This document shows, piece by piece, positions 9,697 through 18,011 of a stretch of DNA of 59,784 nucleotides (positions are counted from its first letter, which is position 1; the number at the start of each line of letters is the position of its first letter). Under the pieces are notes generated by a model. The model did no database searches and was not told the origin of the DNA. It saw only the letters and a program-made list of their open reading frames with translations. Source of the DNA: Methanomassiliicoccaceae archaeon (lineage in GTDB: Archaea; Thermoplasmatota; Thermoplasmata; Methanomassiliicoccales; Methanomethylophilaceae); contig JAYFOZ010000004.1 in assembly GCA_034928305.1 (NCBI GenBank), forward strand, positions 1 through 59,784, in the 5' to 3' direction. The position numbers and the translations under genes were made by a program.

Positions 9697-10932
9697 ATGT
9701 CTGAGAAGGTTATTTCTGTTGTAGAACTGTTTGCAGGAGTGGGCGGCTTCAGGCACGGCCTCGAGATTGCTTCCGAACGTTTTGAGACCTTATGGTCGAA
9801 CCAATGGGAGCCAGGAAGAAAGAATCAATTCGCTTTCGATTGTTACGAAAGCCACTATGGGAACAGCGGATCCATAAACGTGAACGAAGACATTGCGACG
9901 GTTCAGGACGACATTCCGGAGCACGACCTACTGGTGGGCGGTTTTCCTTGTCAGGACTATTCGGTCGCCGCAACAAACGCCAAAGGCATCACAGGGAAGA
10001 AGGGGGTGCTTTGGTGGAACATCGACCATATAATTGACAAAAAGCGACCGCAGTTCGTCCTTTTGGAGAACGTGGACCGCCTCCTCAGATCCCCGAGCGC
10101 ACAACGTGGCCGTGACTTCGGCATAATACTGCGCTGCCTGCATGACCAGGGATATGATGCGGAATGGCGTGTCATCAATGCCGCAGAATATGGCGAGGTC
10201 CAACGCAGAAGGCGCGTCTTCATATTCGCGTCCAAACGCGGAAACAACGGTTATGAAAAATCCCTGGGGGGATCTGGATTAAGAGAGATAGTTAACAAAA
10301 ATGGTTTTTTTACAAGTGCTTTCCCAATAAAGGACGCCTTTAAAGGAGAAAAAGAATCGGAGTTCGCTATTGACGGGACCGAGTACCTGGACCTGGTCTC
10401 CATATCCGATCGCTTTGCTGAAAACTTCTACCGTGCCGGCTCTATGAAAGAAGGCAAAATCTATACGAGAGATTATTCCAGCGCCTGGGAGCCCGAAGAA
10501 GACAATGCATCAAAGACGCTCAGGTCCATACTTTTGGAGGACGTGGACGAGAAATACTTTGTCGACGACGAAAACGACATCGAGAAATGGAAATTTATGA
10601 AGGGGCCTAAAAAGCTGGTGCGCAAAAAAAGAGGCACGGACTTCGAATACCTTTATTCCGAGGGGGGCATCCCGTTCCCGGACGTCCTCGATTCGCCCAG
10701 CAGGACGATCCTGACCTCGGAGGGCTCGACGAACCGCAGCTCGCATTTTATCCTGGACCCGGCAACAGGGAGATACAGGATATTGACACCAGTGGAGTGT
10801 GAACGGCTCAATGGTTTCCCCTCGGGCTGGACGGAAGGGATGGCTGAAAGAAACCGCTATTTTGCAATGGGAAATGCCCTTGTTGTGCCTTTGATTACAA
10901 AAATGGGGACTCAAATCCTGAAGTACTGCTGA
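9697..10932 (+). CDS. DNA (cytosine-5) methyltransferase
   Basis: Carries the ordered C5-methyltransferase motifs: VELFAGVGG (motif I), GGFPCQDYS with the catalytic cysteine (motif IV), LLENVDRLL (VI), QRRRRVFIF (VIII), then a target-recognition region, ILTPVECERLNGFPSGW (IX) and AMGNALVVPLI (X). All are complete, so it should be active. The ATG at 9697 is preferred; a GTG at 9685 would add four residues. It begins about 20 bases after vsr and is probably cotranscribed. With the Sau3AI-like nuclease it makes a full type II system; methylation of the C in GATC is the natural prediction. Confidence 0.92.
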   Translation: MSEKVISVVELFAGVGGFRHGLEIASERFETLWSNQWEPGRKNQFAFDCYESHYGNSGSINVNEDIATVQDDIPEHDLLVGGFPCQDYSVAATNAKGITGKKGVLWWNIDHIIDKKRPQFVLLENVDRLLRSPSAQRGRDFGIILRCLHDQGYDAEWRVINAAEYGEVQRRRRVFIFASKRGNNGYEKSLGGSGLREIVNKNGFFTSAFPIKDAFKGEKESEFAIDGTEYLDLVSISDRFAENFYRAGSMKEGKIYTRDYSSAWEPEEDNASKTLRSILLEDVDEKYFVDDENDIEKWKFMKGPKKLVRKKRGTDFEYLYSEGGIPFPDVLDSPSRTILTSEGSTNRSSHFILDPATGRYRILTPVECERLNGFPSGWTEGMAERNRYFAMGNALVVPLITKMGTQILKYC

Positions 10933-10960
10933 TAAAGCCTATCCGAATCAGAACATAATT

Positions 10961-11027
10961 GTCCCAACCGTGACTACATCGAATTCCATAACAAACGTGT
11001 ATTTTGGGACGCGTATGATCTTTTTTT
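10961..11027 (+). terminator. Inverted repeat and T-tract after the methyltransferase gene
   Basis: GTCCCAA (10961-10967) is matched by TTGGGAC (11004-11010), with a run of seven T at 11021-11027. Archaeal termination mainly needs the T-tract, so this is a fair candidate for ending the vsr-methyltransferase transcript. Confidence 0.4.
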
Positions 11028-11051
11028 CTACTCTGCCTGTATCTTCGTAAT

Positions 11052-11243
11052 ATGAGATATGCAATAATCACCACCGAAGGCACCACGACATCTCCAAATG
11101 GCAGCGACGTCGAAAACGTCCAAGTGCTTGCGTTTATCGAAGCCGCCGACGGTTTTTCAGCTATGTCTGAATTTAAAGAATTTTATTCGCAGACAGTAGA
11201 AGATCTGGGATTTACAAAGTATAGTTGTTTCCCCGAAGACTGA
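11052..11243 (+). CDS. Small acidic protein of unknown function
   Basis: A 63-residue open frame beginning at ATG with normal amino-acid composition. It starts MRYAIITTEG, a beta-strand-like opening, followed by a segment VQVLAFIEAADGF and an acidic C terminus. No membrane segment and no family recognised. It lies alone between the restriction module and the SDR gene, with AT-rich sequence in front. It could be a small antidote or regulator of the restriction module, but nothing in the sequence shows this. Confidence 0.45.
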   Translation: MRYAIITTEGTTTSPNGSDVENVQVLAFIEAADGFSAMSEFKEFYSQTVEDLGFTKYSCFPED

Positions 11244-11326
11244 TTCTGTACGATCGCCCGCTGTATCGTCCGTTTCACGTAATATGATATTTCCCGCTTT
11301 TTTGAACAAAGAAAAACTTGTCTGAG

Positions 11327-12310
11327 ATGTCTGGGGAGAACGATTATCTAAACCTCGATCATTTAACCCACATGGCTGAAAAATGGGATTGGCATAACGA
11401 TGTTGTGCCCCGCATAGACGGGAAACGCGTTGTGGTGACCGGGGGCGCATCGGGACTGGGCGCATACATCGCCGAAGCTCTCTGCGCCAAAGGGGCATCT
11501 GTCGTATTGGCCGACAGGGATGTAAAAGGCGCGGAAACTGTTGCCGGGAAGATCGCCTCCTCTGTGCCCCGAGCCGATGTTTCCGTCCGTTTTCTTGACT
11601 TGGCAGACCCTGTTACGATAGAGGATTTCGCAACCTGGTACATGTCCGAATACAGCACTTTGGACATACTCGTGAACAACGCCGGGATCATGACGCCGCC
11701 CTACGGCAAGACCGTCAAAGGATTCGAATCCCAGTTGGGAGTCAACCATCTGGGACATTTCACTCTCGCATACCACCTTCTGCCTGTCCTGGCCTCGACT
11801 CCCGGGTCCCGCCTCGTCACCCAGACCTCCATCGTGCACCGCGGAGGAAAAATCAATTTCAAAGATATCAATTCCGAGAGATCGTACAGTCCCTGGAAGG
11901 CGTACAAGCAGAGCAAGCTGGCCACGCTGCTCTTCTCCCGGGAGCTTGACAGACGCCTAAGGTCTCTGGGAATGGAGGCTCCGGTCAGCGTAGCCAGCCA
12001 CCCCGGCCTGGTCGACACCCAGTTGTACCGGAACAGAGAGAGGATGAGAAGATGGCTCAAACCGTTCATGCACGAACTGGAGGCCGGCGCAATGCCGGCC
12101 CTCCGCGCGGCCCTGGACCCGGAGGCCCGGGGAGGCCAGCTCTACGGCACCGACGGTTGGATGGAGTTCAAGGGCCGGGCCATTCTGGTACGGCCTCACG
12201 GAAAGGGGAAAAACACGGACCTGGCCTCCAAGGTGTGGGAGCTTTCCGAAAATATGACCGGACTGGACTTCTCGGCCCGTCTGCGTGAGTGCGCGTCGGG
12301 CGATCGGTGA
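11327..12310 (+). CDS. Short-chain dehydrogenase/reductase, retinol-dehydrogenase-like subgroup
   Basis: About 327 residues from the ATG at 11327 (a TTG at 11318 would add three). It has the SDR cofactor motif TGGASGLG, NNAGIM, the catalytic Ser/Tyr/Lys region with YKQSKLA, and SVASHPGLVDT. The middle segment FESQLGVNHLGHF and the position of YxxSKLA followed by LFSRELDRRL resemble the RDH11-14-like branch more than ordinary fatty-acid or sugar SDRs. It probably reduces or oxidises a hydrophobic carbonyl/alcohol with NAD(P)H. It lies 1.3 kb before a heliorhodopsin gene, which raises the possibility of a retinoid substrate. That link is speculation. Confidence 0.82.
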   Translation: MSGENDYLNLDHLTHMAEKWDWHNDVVPRIDGKRVVVTGGASGLGAYIAEALCAKGASVVLADRDVKGAETVAGKIASSVPRADVSVRFLDLADPVTIEDFATWYMSEYSTLDILVNNAGIMTPPYGKTVKGFESQLGVNHLGHFTLAYHLLPVLASTPGSRLVTQTSIVHRGGKINFKDINSERSYSPWKAYKQSKLATLLFSRELDRRLRSLGMEAPVSVASHPGLVDTQLYRNRERMRRWLKPFMHELEAGAMPALRAALDPEARGGQLYGTDGWMEFKGRAILVRPHGKGKNTDLASKVWELSENMTGLDFSARLRECASGDR

Positions 12311-12347
12311 AGCATAATATCATTACAATAGACCGTAGTGCGGGTAC

Positions 12348-12635
12348 ATGGACCAGATAACCATCATAGGGCTGGCGGCAGGCCTGATCACCACAATGGG
12401 ATACGTACCTCAGGTGATCAAGGGATACCGCAGCGGGCGCATGGAGGACGTCTCTCTTTTCATGCCCGCGTTCCTCATGGTGGGCATGGGCCTCTGGCTC
12501 ATCTACGGCATCTTTCTCGGGGACCTTCCGATAATGCTCTGGAACGCCGTATCCGTGGCCCTCAACGCGGCGATGATAATAATGAAGGTCCGTTACGGCA
12601 AGAAAAGAAAAAATAAGGCGGAAGTCACTCGCTGA
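12348..12635 (+). CDS. SemiSWEET/PQ-loop family membrane protein
   Basis: A 95-residue protein with three hydrophobic segments and the PQ-loop signature in the first (MGYVPQVIKGY), as in SemiSWEET sugar carriers, which work as dimers. A basic C-terminal tail (RYGKKRKNKAE) would lie in the cytoplasm by the positive-inside rule. It starts 37 bases after the SDR gene on the same strand, so it may be cotranscribed. Its end overlaps the convergent QueG-like gene by 11 bases. The transported substrate cannot be told from sequence. Confidence 0.8.
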   Translation: MDQITIIGLAAGLITTMGYVPQVIKGYRSGRMEDVSLFMPAFLMVGMGLWLIYGIFLGDLPIMLWNAVSVALNAAMIIMKVRYGKKRKNKAEVTR

Positions 12636-13359
12636 GCCGAGAGAACGGGCAGACCGAGATACACCTTCCGCAGGCCCTCTCGGGCTTGCTGCCGTCGCCG
12701 ATCAGCTTTGCCTCGAACACTCCGCACTTCTTCCAATCTATGACCGCGTCCCGGCTCTCGGGGTGGTGGCCGAACTCGGTTTCTTTCAGAACCTTCATCG
12801 CGCACCGGTCGATGCATTCGGTGCATTCTCCGCATTTGCTGTCGACGAGCTTCGCCTTCCGTGTGACCGGCATGTCCGTGAGCACCGCGCCCATACGCTG
12901 TCTGGGCCCGTACTCGTCTGTGATGAACAGCCCGTTCTTGCCTATCCAGCCCATTCCGGACCTGGCCGCGATTGCCTTTTGTGATATAGGTCCGAGGAGA
13001 TTCTCCATGTCGATCCTCTGAGAGGGGTCGATGAACCTGGCCTTGTAGCCCTCGGCCGCCAGTATCTGCACTATCTTCTCTCCCGCCTCCTTGAGCTTCT
13101 TGTTGCACATCTTGTAGGCCGATCGTATCTCCTCGCTCGGTTTCTCCAAAGATGCCCGGGCCGCTTCCTTGGGTATCTCCACGGCGAATGTCACCGCATA
13201 AGGGAACTCGAAGACGGCGGCATCGCCGGCCGGCATGCCCTTGAGATCGGACATATCGGCGAATCCTATCAGGCATGAGCCCGATTCCAGTGCGGCGGCC
13301 TCGATCTTCTGATAAAGCGGTTCCAAAGTACCGGTGTGCGTCATGCGCGGAGGATGCAT
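12625..13359 (-). CDS. QueG-like protein with double [4Fe-4S] cluster domain
   Basis: 244 residues, much shorter than true epoxyqueuosine reductase (about 350-380). It keeps the segment RSGMGWIGKNGLF and the ferredoxin-like C terminus: CGECTECIDRC, then a lone Cys, then CGRCISVCPF, eight cysteines for two [4Fe-4S] clusters. The C-terminal HEAT-like part of QueG is missing. Family members are often labelled epoxyqueuosine reductase, but archaea make archaeosine rather than queuosine, so another corrinoid- or electron-transfer role is more likely. Known members use a cobalamin bound by the N-terminal domain; whether that is kept here I cannot tell. Confidence 0.78.
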   Translation of the reverse strand: MHPPRMTHTGTLEPLYQKIEAAALESGSCLIGFADMSDLKGMPAGDAAVFEFPYAVTFAVEIPKEAARASLEKPSEEIRSAYKMCNKKLKEAGEKIVQILAAEGYKARFIDPSQRIDMENLLGPISQKAIAARSGMGWIGKNGLFITDEYGPRQRMGAVLTDMPVTRKAKLVDSKCGECTECIDRCAMKVLKETEFGHHPESRDAVIDWKKCGVFEAKLIGDGSKPERACGRCISVCPFSRLSE

Positions 13360-13504
13360 GTGGCCGAAAATAAAGGTTGTTCTTTAAGTGCGACATTCAG
13401 GACGTCAAATTTTCTGAATTTGGACCGAGGCTTCTGTCTGAAGATGAAGCAGGCGGTACCTTTCGCATTGTTTTTCATTAAAAATATTACCGTGGTGAAA
13501 ACAG

Positions 13505-13524
13505 AGCCAGAACATGATCTGGCT
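13505..13524. promoter_or_regulatory. Perfect inverted repeat upstream of the heliorhodopsin gene
   Basis: AGCCAGA (13505-13511) and TCTGGCT (13518-13524) form a 7-bp perfect inverted repeat around a six-base centre, about 40 bases before the TATA box of the heliorhodopsin gene. It could be an activator site or a hairpin. No other copy was noticed nearby. Confidence 0.3.
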
Positions 13525-13565
13525 GGATGTTCCGCCCTACATAGAGGACATGGAACCCGGATAAG

Positions 13566-13576
13566 GATATATACGT
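13566..13576 (+). promoter_or_regulatory. TATA box of the heliorhodopsin gene
   Basis: GATATATACG lies about 28-37 bases before the ATG at 13603, the spacing expected for a leaderless archaeal transcript starting at or next to the start codon. This supports the ATG at 13603 (or the GTG at 13594) as the true start. Confidence 0.5.
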
Positions 13577-13602
13577 ATTAACGCCGTGCAACAGTGATCC
13601 AC

Positions 13603-14379
13603 ATGAACGACGCTGTATCAGACGATATAAAGTTCCAGAAGCTTAGACGGTTCAACCTGATAATGGGATTCTTCCATTTCATCCAGGCCGCCATAATGCT
13701 CGCGATAGCGAACTACGACGTGCAGATGAGTTTCACCACTTCGTACATCGACGCCACCGCCGGATTCCCTCCCGTCGGGCCCGGAGCCGCTCAAGTTTTA
13801 TTCAGCGTGCCCTTGGGACCGATGGTGGCCGTATTCCTGCTGATGTCGGCTATAGCCCATCTCTCGATCGCCACGTTCGGGTTCGACTGGTACGTTAAGA
13901 ACCTCAAGATGAACATGAACAAGGCCCGCTGGTTCGAGTACGCGTTGTCCTCTTCATTCATGTTGGTGGTGATAGCCTGGCTTTGCGGCATGTTCGACTT
14001 CGTATCCATCATAATGCTGTTCTCCCTGAACGCATGCATGAACCTGTTCGGCTACATGATGGAGGCGCACAACCAGAACACCAAGAAGACGGATTGGACC
14101 TCGTTCATATTCGGATGCTTCGCCGGGCTCGTCCCCTGGGTCGCGCTGATCATGTACTTCACCGGCGTCACCGGAGGCTCCCCTCCTGCGTTCGTCTACG
14201 GTATCATGGTCTCGATCGCTTTCTTCTTCAACATATTCGCGGTCAACATGATCCTGCAGTACAAGAAGGTCGGAAAGTGGAAGGACTACCTCTACGGCGA
14301 GAGGGTGTATATCATACTGAGCCTGGTGGCCAAGACCGCCCTGGCCTGGCAGGTGTTCGCCGGGACCATGGTCGGCTGA
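13603..14379 (+). CDS. Heliorhodopsin
   Basis: 258 residues (261 if the GTG at 13594 is used) with seven hydrophobic segments. It matches heliorhodopsin throughout: FNLIMGFFHFIQ in helix 1 with the conserved His, AIAHLS with the second conserved His, RWFEYALSSS in helix 3 where Glu is the Schiff-base counterion, the PW(V)ALIMY helix, LQYKKVGKW, and GERVYIILSLVAKTALAWQ in helix 7, where the Lys (codon 14332-14334) binds retinal. These are the residues that separate heliorhodopsins from type 1 rhodopsins. Members lie inverted in the membrane, do not pump ions, and are thought to signal or regulate a partner protein. A leaderless promoter precedes it and a hairpin follows. No carotenoid or retinal synthesis gene is in the window. 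Confidence 0.95.
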   Translation: MNDAVSDDIKFQKLRRFNLIMGFFHFIQAAIMLAIANYDVQMSFTTSYIDATAGFPPVGPGAAQVLFSVPLGPMVAVFLLMSAIAHLSIATFGFDWYVKNLKMNMNKARWFEYALSSSFMLVVIAWLCGMFDFVSIIMLFSLNACMNLFGYMMEAHNQNTKKTDWTSFIFGCFAGLVPWVALIMYFTGVTGGSPPAFVYGIMVSIAFFFNIFAVNMILQYKKVGKWKDYLYGERVYIILSLVAKTALAWQVFAGTMVG

Positions 14380-14426
14380 ACGCCGGCTAAACCCCTTCAA
14401 TAACTTTTTCTGCTGCGCGTCGGGCG

Positions 14427-14457
14427 TCTGCGGTCTTCGCGGACGGCCGACCGCAGA
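14427..14457. terminator. Hairpin between convergent heliorhodopsin and methyltransferase genes
   Basis: TCTGCGGTC (14427-14435) pairs perfectly with GACCGCAGA (14449-14457) over nine bases with a 13-base loop, followed by TCTTGATTTTG. It lies after the heliorhodopsin stop and before the end of the minus-strand methyltransferase, so it could serve either or both. Confidence 0.5.
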
Positions 14458-14578
14458 TCTTGATTTTGCATATTTGGGACTTCTTCGAACGAGGCGCTTC
14501 GCTTACGATCGATGACCAAAAGATGTTTTCATATGCCCGGCCCCGGCGGTTCCGTGAGGCATCTCCCGGACCTTGCGA

Positions 14579-15406
14579 TCATTGAGATGGGCGCCATATC
14601 AGAAGTCCCAGGCGGTTCATCTGCTCGGTACGGACCACGCCTTCCTCCGCATGCGAACCGACCACGTCTTCGATCGCCTTTGAAATCTCGCGTTCGTCCC
14701 TGTAGAGAAGGAATTTCCGCTTGTAGAATTCTGCGAGCCTGCCGGGTTCGCTCTCGCTGCAAGTCTCGATCTCAAATTTTTTTAAGATGGGTTCCCTGCC
14801 TATGGATTTCAGAAAACGTAAAGGAAAACCCGTGTCGTAACCCTCATAGGTGTATTCCCTGCCGAGCTCTCTCCAGATCTCGAAATAAATCGAATCCCTG
14901 TCTTTGGACATCGAAGAAATGTATATGCATGTATCGCTTGAGCACATCTCCATTTTAAGGATCGAGACAGAAGAATTTACCGGAGGGCAGAGCGAGGAGA
15001 AGGCAATGTCGTACTTCCTTTTCGGAACGTAAACATCCCAGTCCGCGCATTCGGTGCGGATGTTGGTTATCCCTTCGGTCCCGCATATGCCGTCGAGACG
15101 CTCCAGCATGCGTGCGGACTTGTCGATCGCAAGTATGCCTTTCACCGACGGCGATAACCTTAGGGAATACGTCCCGGGTCCGCATCCGATGTCCAGCAGG
15201 TCTTTGTTCCTGCTCACGTATCCTTCTGAGACGAGGAATTCCGTTATCATGTCGTGGATCTCCGAAAGCGTCCCGTCCCCGTACGTCTCGGCGGAATCAT
15301 CCCATATTTTATCGATGTCTTTCTCGGAAAGCCCCTCGGCGAAGAAGGGATGTCTGCACCTGGCATGTTCCCACTCTCTTATCACCGGAATAGGATCAGA
15401 CCGCAT
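14579..15406 (-). CDS. Class I SAM-dependent methyltransferase
   Basis: 275 residues with a clear Rossmann SAM site, LLDIGCGPGTYSLRL, followed by ILAIDKSARML as the acidic-loop strand and a DIAFSSLCP motif IV-like segment. The C-terminal part is variable and gives no substrate clue. Its start overlaps the end of the FecCD permease gene by 11 bases, so it is translationally coupled to the importer. A methyltransferase inside a chelate-import operon suggests modification of the imported cofactor or of a chelator; that is inference. Confidence 0.82.
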   Translation of the reverse strand: MRSDPIPVIREWEHARCRHPFFAEGLSEKDIDKIWDDSAETYGDGTLSEIHDMITEFLVSEGYVSRNKDLLDIGCGPGTYSLRLSPSVKGILAIDKSARMLERLDGICGTEGITNIRTECADWDVYVPKRKYDIAFSSLCPPVNSSVSILKMEMCSSDTCIYISSMSKDRDSIYFEIWRELGREYTYEGYDTGFPLRFLKSIGREPILKKFEIETCSESEPGRLAEFYKRKFLLYRDEREISKAIEDVVGSHAEEGVVRTEQMNRLGLLIWRPSQ

Positions 15407-16463
15407 TGTCGCTCTTCCTCCTAAGTAGCAGAAATAAAAGCAGCGGGCCGCCGACCATGGCGGTAATGGCGCCTACCGGGAGCATTATCGGTTCTGCCAA
15501 GACCTTTGCGCCCAGGTCTGCCAGGAGCAGGATCGCGGAACCGCACAGCGCGGATGCGGGTATAAGGTATCTCATGTCTCCGCCTACGAAGATCCGCGAG
15601 ATATGCGGCGCCAGCAGACATATGAAGCCTATGGAGCCTGTAAAGCATACCACCATCGCGGTGGAAAGACATGCGACGAGCAGAGTGACCGTTCTGACGG
15701 CCTCGGTGTTGACGCCCAGGCTTCGTGCGGTATCGTCGCCGAGCCTCATCGCGTTGATGTTCTTCGACAGGTAGGCCGAGGCGGCCAGGCACATCATCAG
15801 GGTTACAAGGACGAACGGGATGTGCCAGATGAAGATATTGTTGAGATCTCCCACCATCCAGAACACTACCGCCTTCACGGCGTTCGGTTCCCCGAAAAAC
15901 TGCAGGAGCGTGTTGGCCGCGCTGAATATGTATGAGATGGCGACACCGCAGAGTACCATGGTGGCCGGCGCCAGGTTTCTCATCCGTCCCGCCGTAAGGA
16001 TGATCGCTATCGGTATGAGTGCGAAGAAGAAGGAGTTCGCTATCACGCCTGCTATGTTCGAGGCCAGGGACATGCCCGTCAGTATCGCTATCGCCGCCCC
16101 GAAGCCCGCGCCCGACGACACGCCCAATGTATAGGGTGTCGCCAAAGGGTTCCTCAGTATGGACTGTGTGAGACATCCTCCTATTGCCAGGACCGCCCCG
16201 CCGATCAGGGCCATAAGTATCCGGGGGAGCCTGATGTCGATGATGATCATCCTCATCCTGTCGCTGATGTCGAAGGTTCCCGGCAGCAGGAAGTTTACAA
16301 GGGTCTTGTAGACGTCCGATACAGATATCTCAGCTGTGCCGACGGTGACCGAGTAGCAAAAGATGGAGATTACGGCGATGAGCAGGAATGATATGAACAG
16401 CAGCCTTTTCACAATAATAGTTCTGATCTTCTCTTCTTCGCAGCTGTTTTCATCGATATTCAA
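15396..16463 (-). CDS. FecCD/BtuC-family ABC importer permease
   Basis: 355 residues with roughly ten hydrophobic segments. It carries the family landmarks IRLPRILMALIGGAVLAIGG, QSILRNPLATPYTLGVSSGAGFG near the middle and CLLAPHISRIFVGGDMRYLIP near the C terminus. It is the membrane channel for iron-siderophore, cobalamin or similar metal-chelate import. It lies between its binding protein (upstream, same strand) and a coupled methyltransferase. The matching ATPase is divergent at 18012. An N-terminal hydrophilic extension of about 15 residues (MNIDENSCEEEK) precedes the first helix. Confidence 0.92.
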   Translation of the reverse strand: MNIDENSCEEEKIRTIIVKRLLFISFLLIAVISIFCYSVTVGTAEISVSDVYKTLVNFLLPGTFDISDRMRMIIIDIRLPRILMALIGGAVLAIGGCLTQSILRNPLATPYTLGVSSGAGFGAAIAILTGMSLASNIAGVIANSFFFALIPIAIILTAGRMRNLAPATMVLCGVAISYIFSAANTLLQFFGEPNAVKAVVFWMVGDLNNIFIWHIPFVLVTLMMCLAASAYLSKNINAMRLGDDTARSLGVNTEAVRTVTLLVACLSTAMVVCFTGSIGFICLLAPHISRIFVGGDMRYLIPASALCGSAILLLADLGAKVLAEPIMLPVGAITAMVGGPLLLFLLLRRKSDNAV

Positions 16464-16526
16464 TATATCCTCGCCCTTGAAATAAAAAATGAAAAGGTTT
16501 GTCCTGTCACATCACGGGACCGGCCG

Positions 16527-17921
16527 TCACACCGCAGGGCTGATGAACACGCCGTCCGTGCTGACGTCGTAATCGATGACCCCCAGCCACTCCGACACAT
16601 ACTCGTTGTGTATCGCCACGGCGTCAAAATCTGCAAACTCGTCCGGATAGATCGCCTTTGCGATATACGCCGCATGGAGTATCCCGCCGGTGGCCCCGTT
16701 CCTGAAGTCTCCGGCCATGATGTAGATGTTGCCGTCTTCCACGAAGTCCGTCAAGGGCCTTCCTGCCGCCAAGGCATGTGCGGCGTCCATCCCCGTGCCG
16801 TCGCCCGTGCCGTAACCGTGGTCGGGCGTGGACGTTACCACTGTGCCGCCGTACGTGTATTTCACGCAATGGCAGAATATGAAATCGATATCGGCGGTCA
16901 CTATAGGCTCGGAGCCTACCTTTGTACCGTAAAGCGTCCTGTCGGGCCCCCCGTTGTACTGTTCCTCGGTCAGTATGTCCTTTGCAACCGGATAACCGCC
17001 CGCAAGAAGAAGGGCCTGTACCTGGGGGTCGATCTTGGTATAGATGCTCCAATCGGTTATGCTATCGTCGGAGAAGTAGGAATTGGAATAGTTGGTCATG
17101 AGCACTTTGACCTTGTCCTCCTCCTCGATACCGCCGGATATCGATGCGATCTCATCTCTGATGTCGAGAAGCCGTTCCACGTAGGCTTCTGCCCTTTCTA
17201 CCCTGTCGAATATGTATCCGGCCTTCAGTATGCCCTGGATATACTCCGACTTTTCGGGCTCGAGGACGTCGGGCCTGTACATCCCGAGGTAGATGACGTC
17301 CACATCCTGGAGCATCTCCTGTTTGGCCTCCGTGCCGGCATATGAGAACGTGAGCAGTATGTCCAGGTCCAGCCCGGCCACGAACTCGTAGTTGGGGGCG
17401 TTCATGTTGACAAGATTGGTGATGCTGTCCCCCCTCTCCTCCCCGAAATAGAAGTCCCTCGTCTGATACGGCGCATTGTCCACGGCCACGACCTTGTCCT
17501 GAAGCCGGAGTATGCACATCAGCTCCGTGTTGCTGTAATATTCGGCACCTATCCTGCTTATGTCGAGACCTATTTTTTTGACATTGCCGTCCCCGTCGAC
17601 CAACCAAAGATATTCGGCGGTCCTGTCGATGACCGCTTGGACCTGCTCTACGTCGCTTGCATCGACGACGCCGTCCTGATTCGCGTCGGCATATGTTGTC
17701 CTGTCGCTGCTTCCGGAGATTATGCTGTTGAGGAAGTCGACGTCATCGCCGTCGAGCTTCCAATCTCCATTCGCGTTGCCGAAGATCTGAAGTTCGGTGT
17801 CTACCGAATATCCCTCTGGGGCGCTTTTCGTCAGCAGGAATATACCGGCTCCCGCGCCGGCCATCGCCAGTGTGGCAACCAACACTACGGCCGCGGTTTT
17901 AGTGTTCATTGCGGCAGGCAT
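16527..17921 (-). CDS. Membrane-anchored ABC substrate-binding protein with dockerin-like Ca-binding repeats
   Basis: 464 residues. Residues 8-30 are a hydrophobic signal/anchor. Two dockerin/EF-hand-like repeats follow: GNANGDWKLDGDDV (48-61) and DANQDGVVDASDV (79-91). The rest is a FecB/BtuF-type helical-backbone binding domain, with YEFVAGLDLDILLTFSY, LMTNYSNSYF and a C-terminal IAKAIYPDEF helix. It captures a metal chelate outside the cell and passes it to the FecCD permease. Dockerin repeats are unusual on an importer binding protein and may give calcium-dependent folding or docking to a surface partner. The first codon could also be the ATG at 17909. The AT-rich divergent promoter region lies at 17922-18011. 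Confidence 0.9.
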   Translation of the reverse strand: MPAAMNTKTAAVVLVATLAMAGAGAGIFLLTKSAPEGYSVDTELQIFGNANGDWKLDGDDVDFLNSIISGSSDRTTYADANQDGVVDASDVEQVQAVIDRTAEYLWLVDGDGNVKKIGLDISRIGAEYYSNTELMCILRLQDKVVAVDNAPYQTRDFYFGEERGDSITNLVNMNAPNYEFVAGLDLDILLTFSYAGTEAKQEMLQDVDVIYLGMYRPDVLEPEKSEYIQGILKAGYIFDRVERAEAYVERLLDIRDEIASISGGIEEEDKVKVLMTNYSNSYFSDDSITDWSIYTKIDPQVQALLLAGGYPVAKDILTEEQYNGGPDRTLYGTKVGSEPIVTADIDFIFCHCVKYTYGGTVVTSTPDHGYGTGDGTGMDAAHALAAGRPLTDFVEDGNIYIMAGDFRNGATGGILHAAYIAKAIYPDEFADFDAVAIHNEYVSEWLGVIDYDVSTDGVFISPAV

Positions 17922-18011
17922 ACGTATTTTTAATATTTAACACTAATTATAATTACAGTAACACTAAACACATCAATAATAAATATTAATATGTAATTTG
18001 TATCAACCGAA

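Noticed and set aside
12052-12616. Overlapping plus-strand frames inside the SDR and SemiSWEET genes
   Set aside because: Out-of-frame readings rich in Gly, Pro and Arg; the SDR and SemiSWEET proteins explain the region.
14512-14958. 148-codon plus-strand frame opposite the methyltransferase
   Set aside because: Composition is Arg/Cys/Pro-rich and the minus-strand methyltransferase with its SAM motif is convincing.
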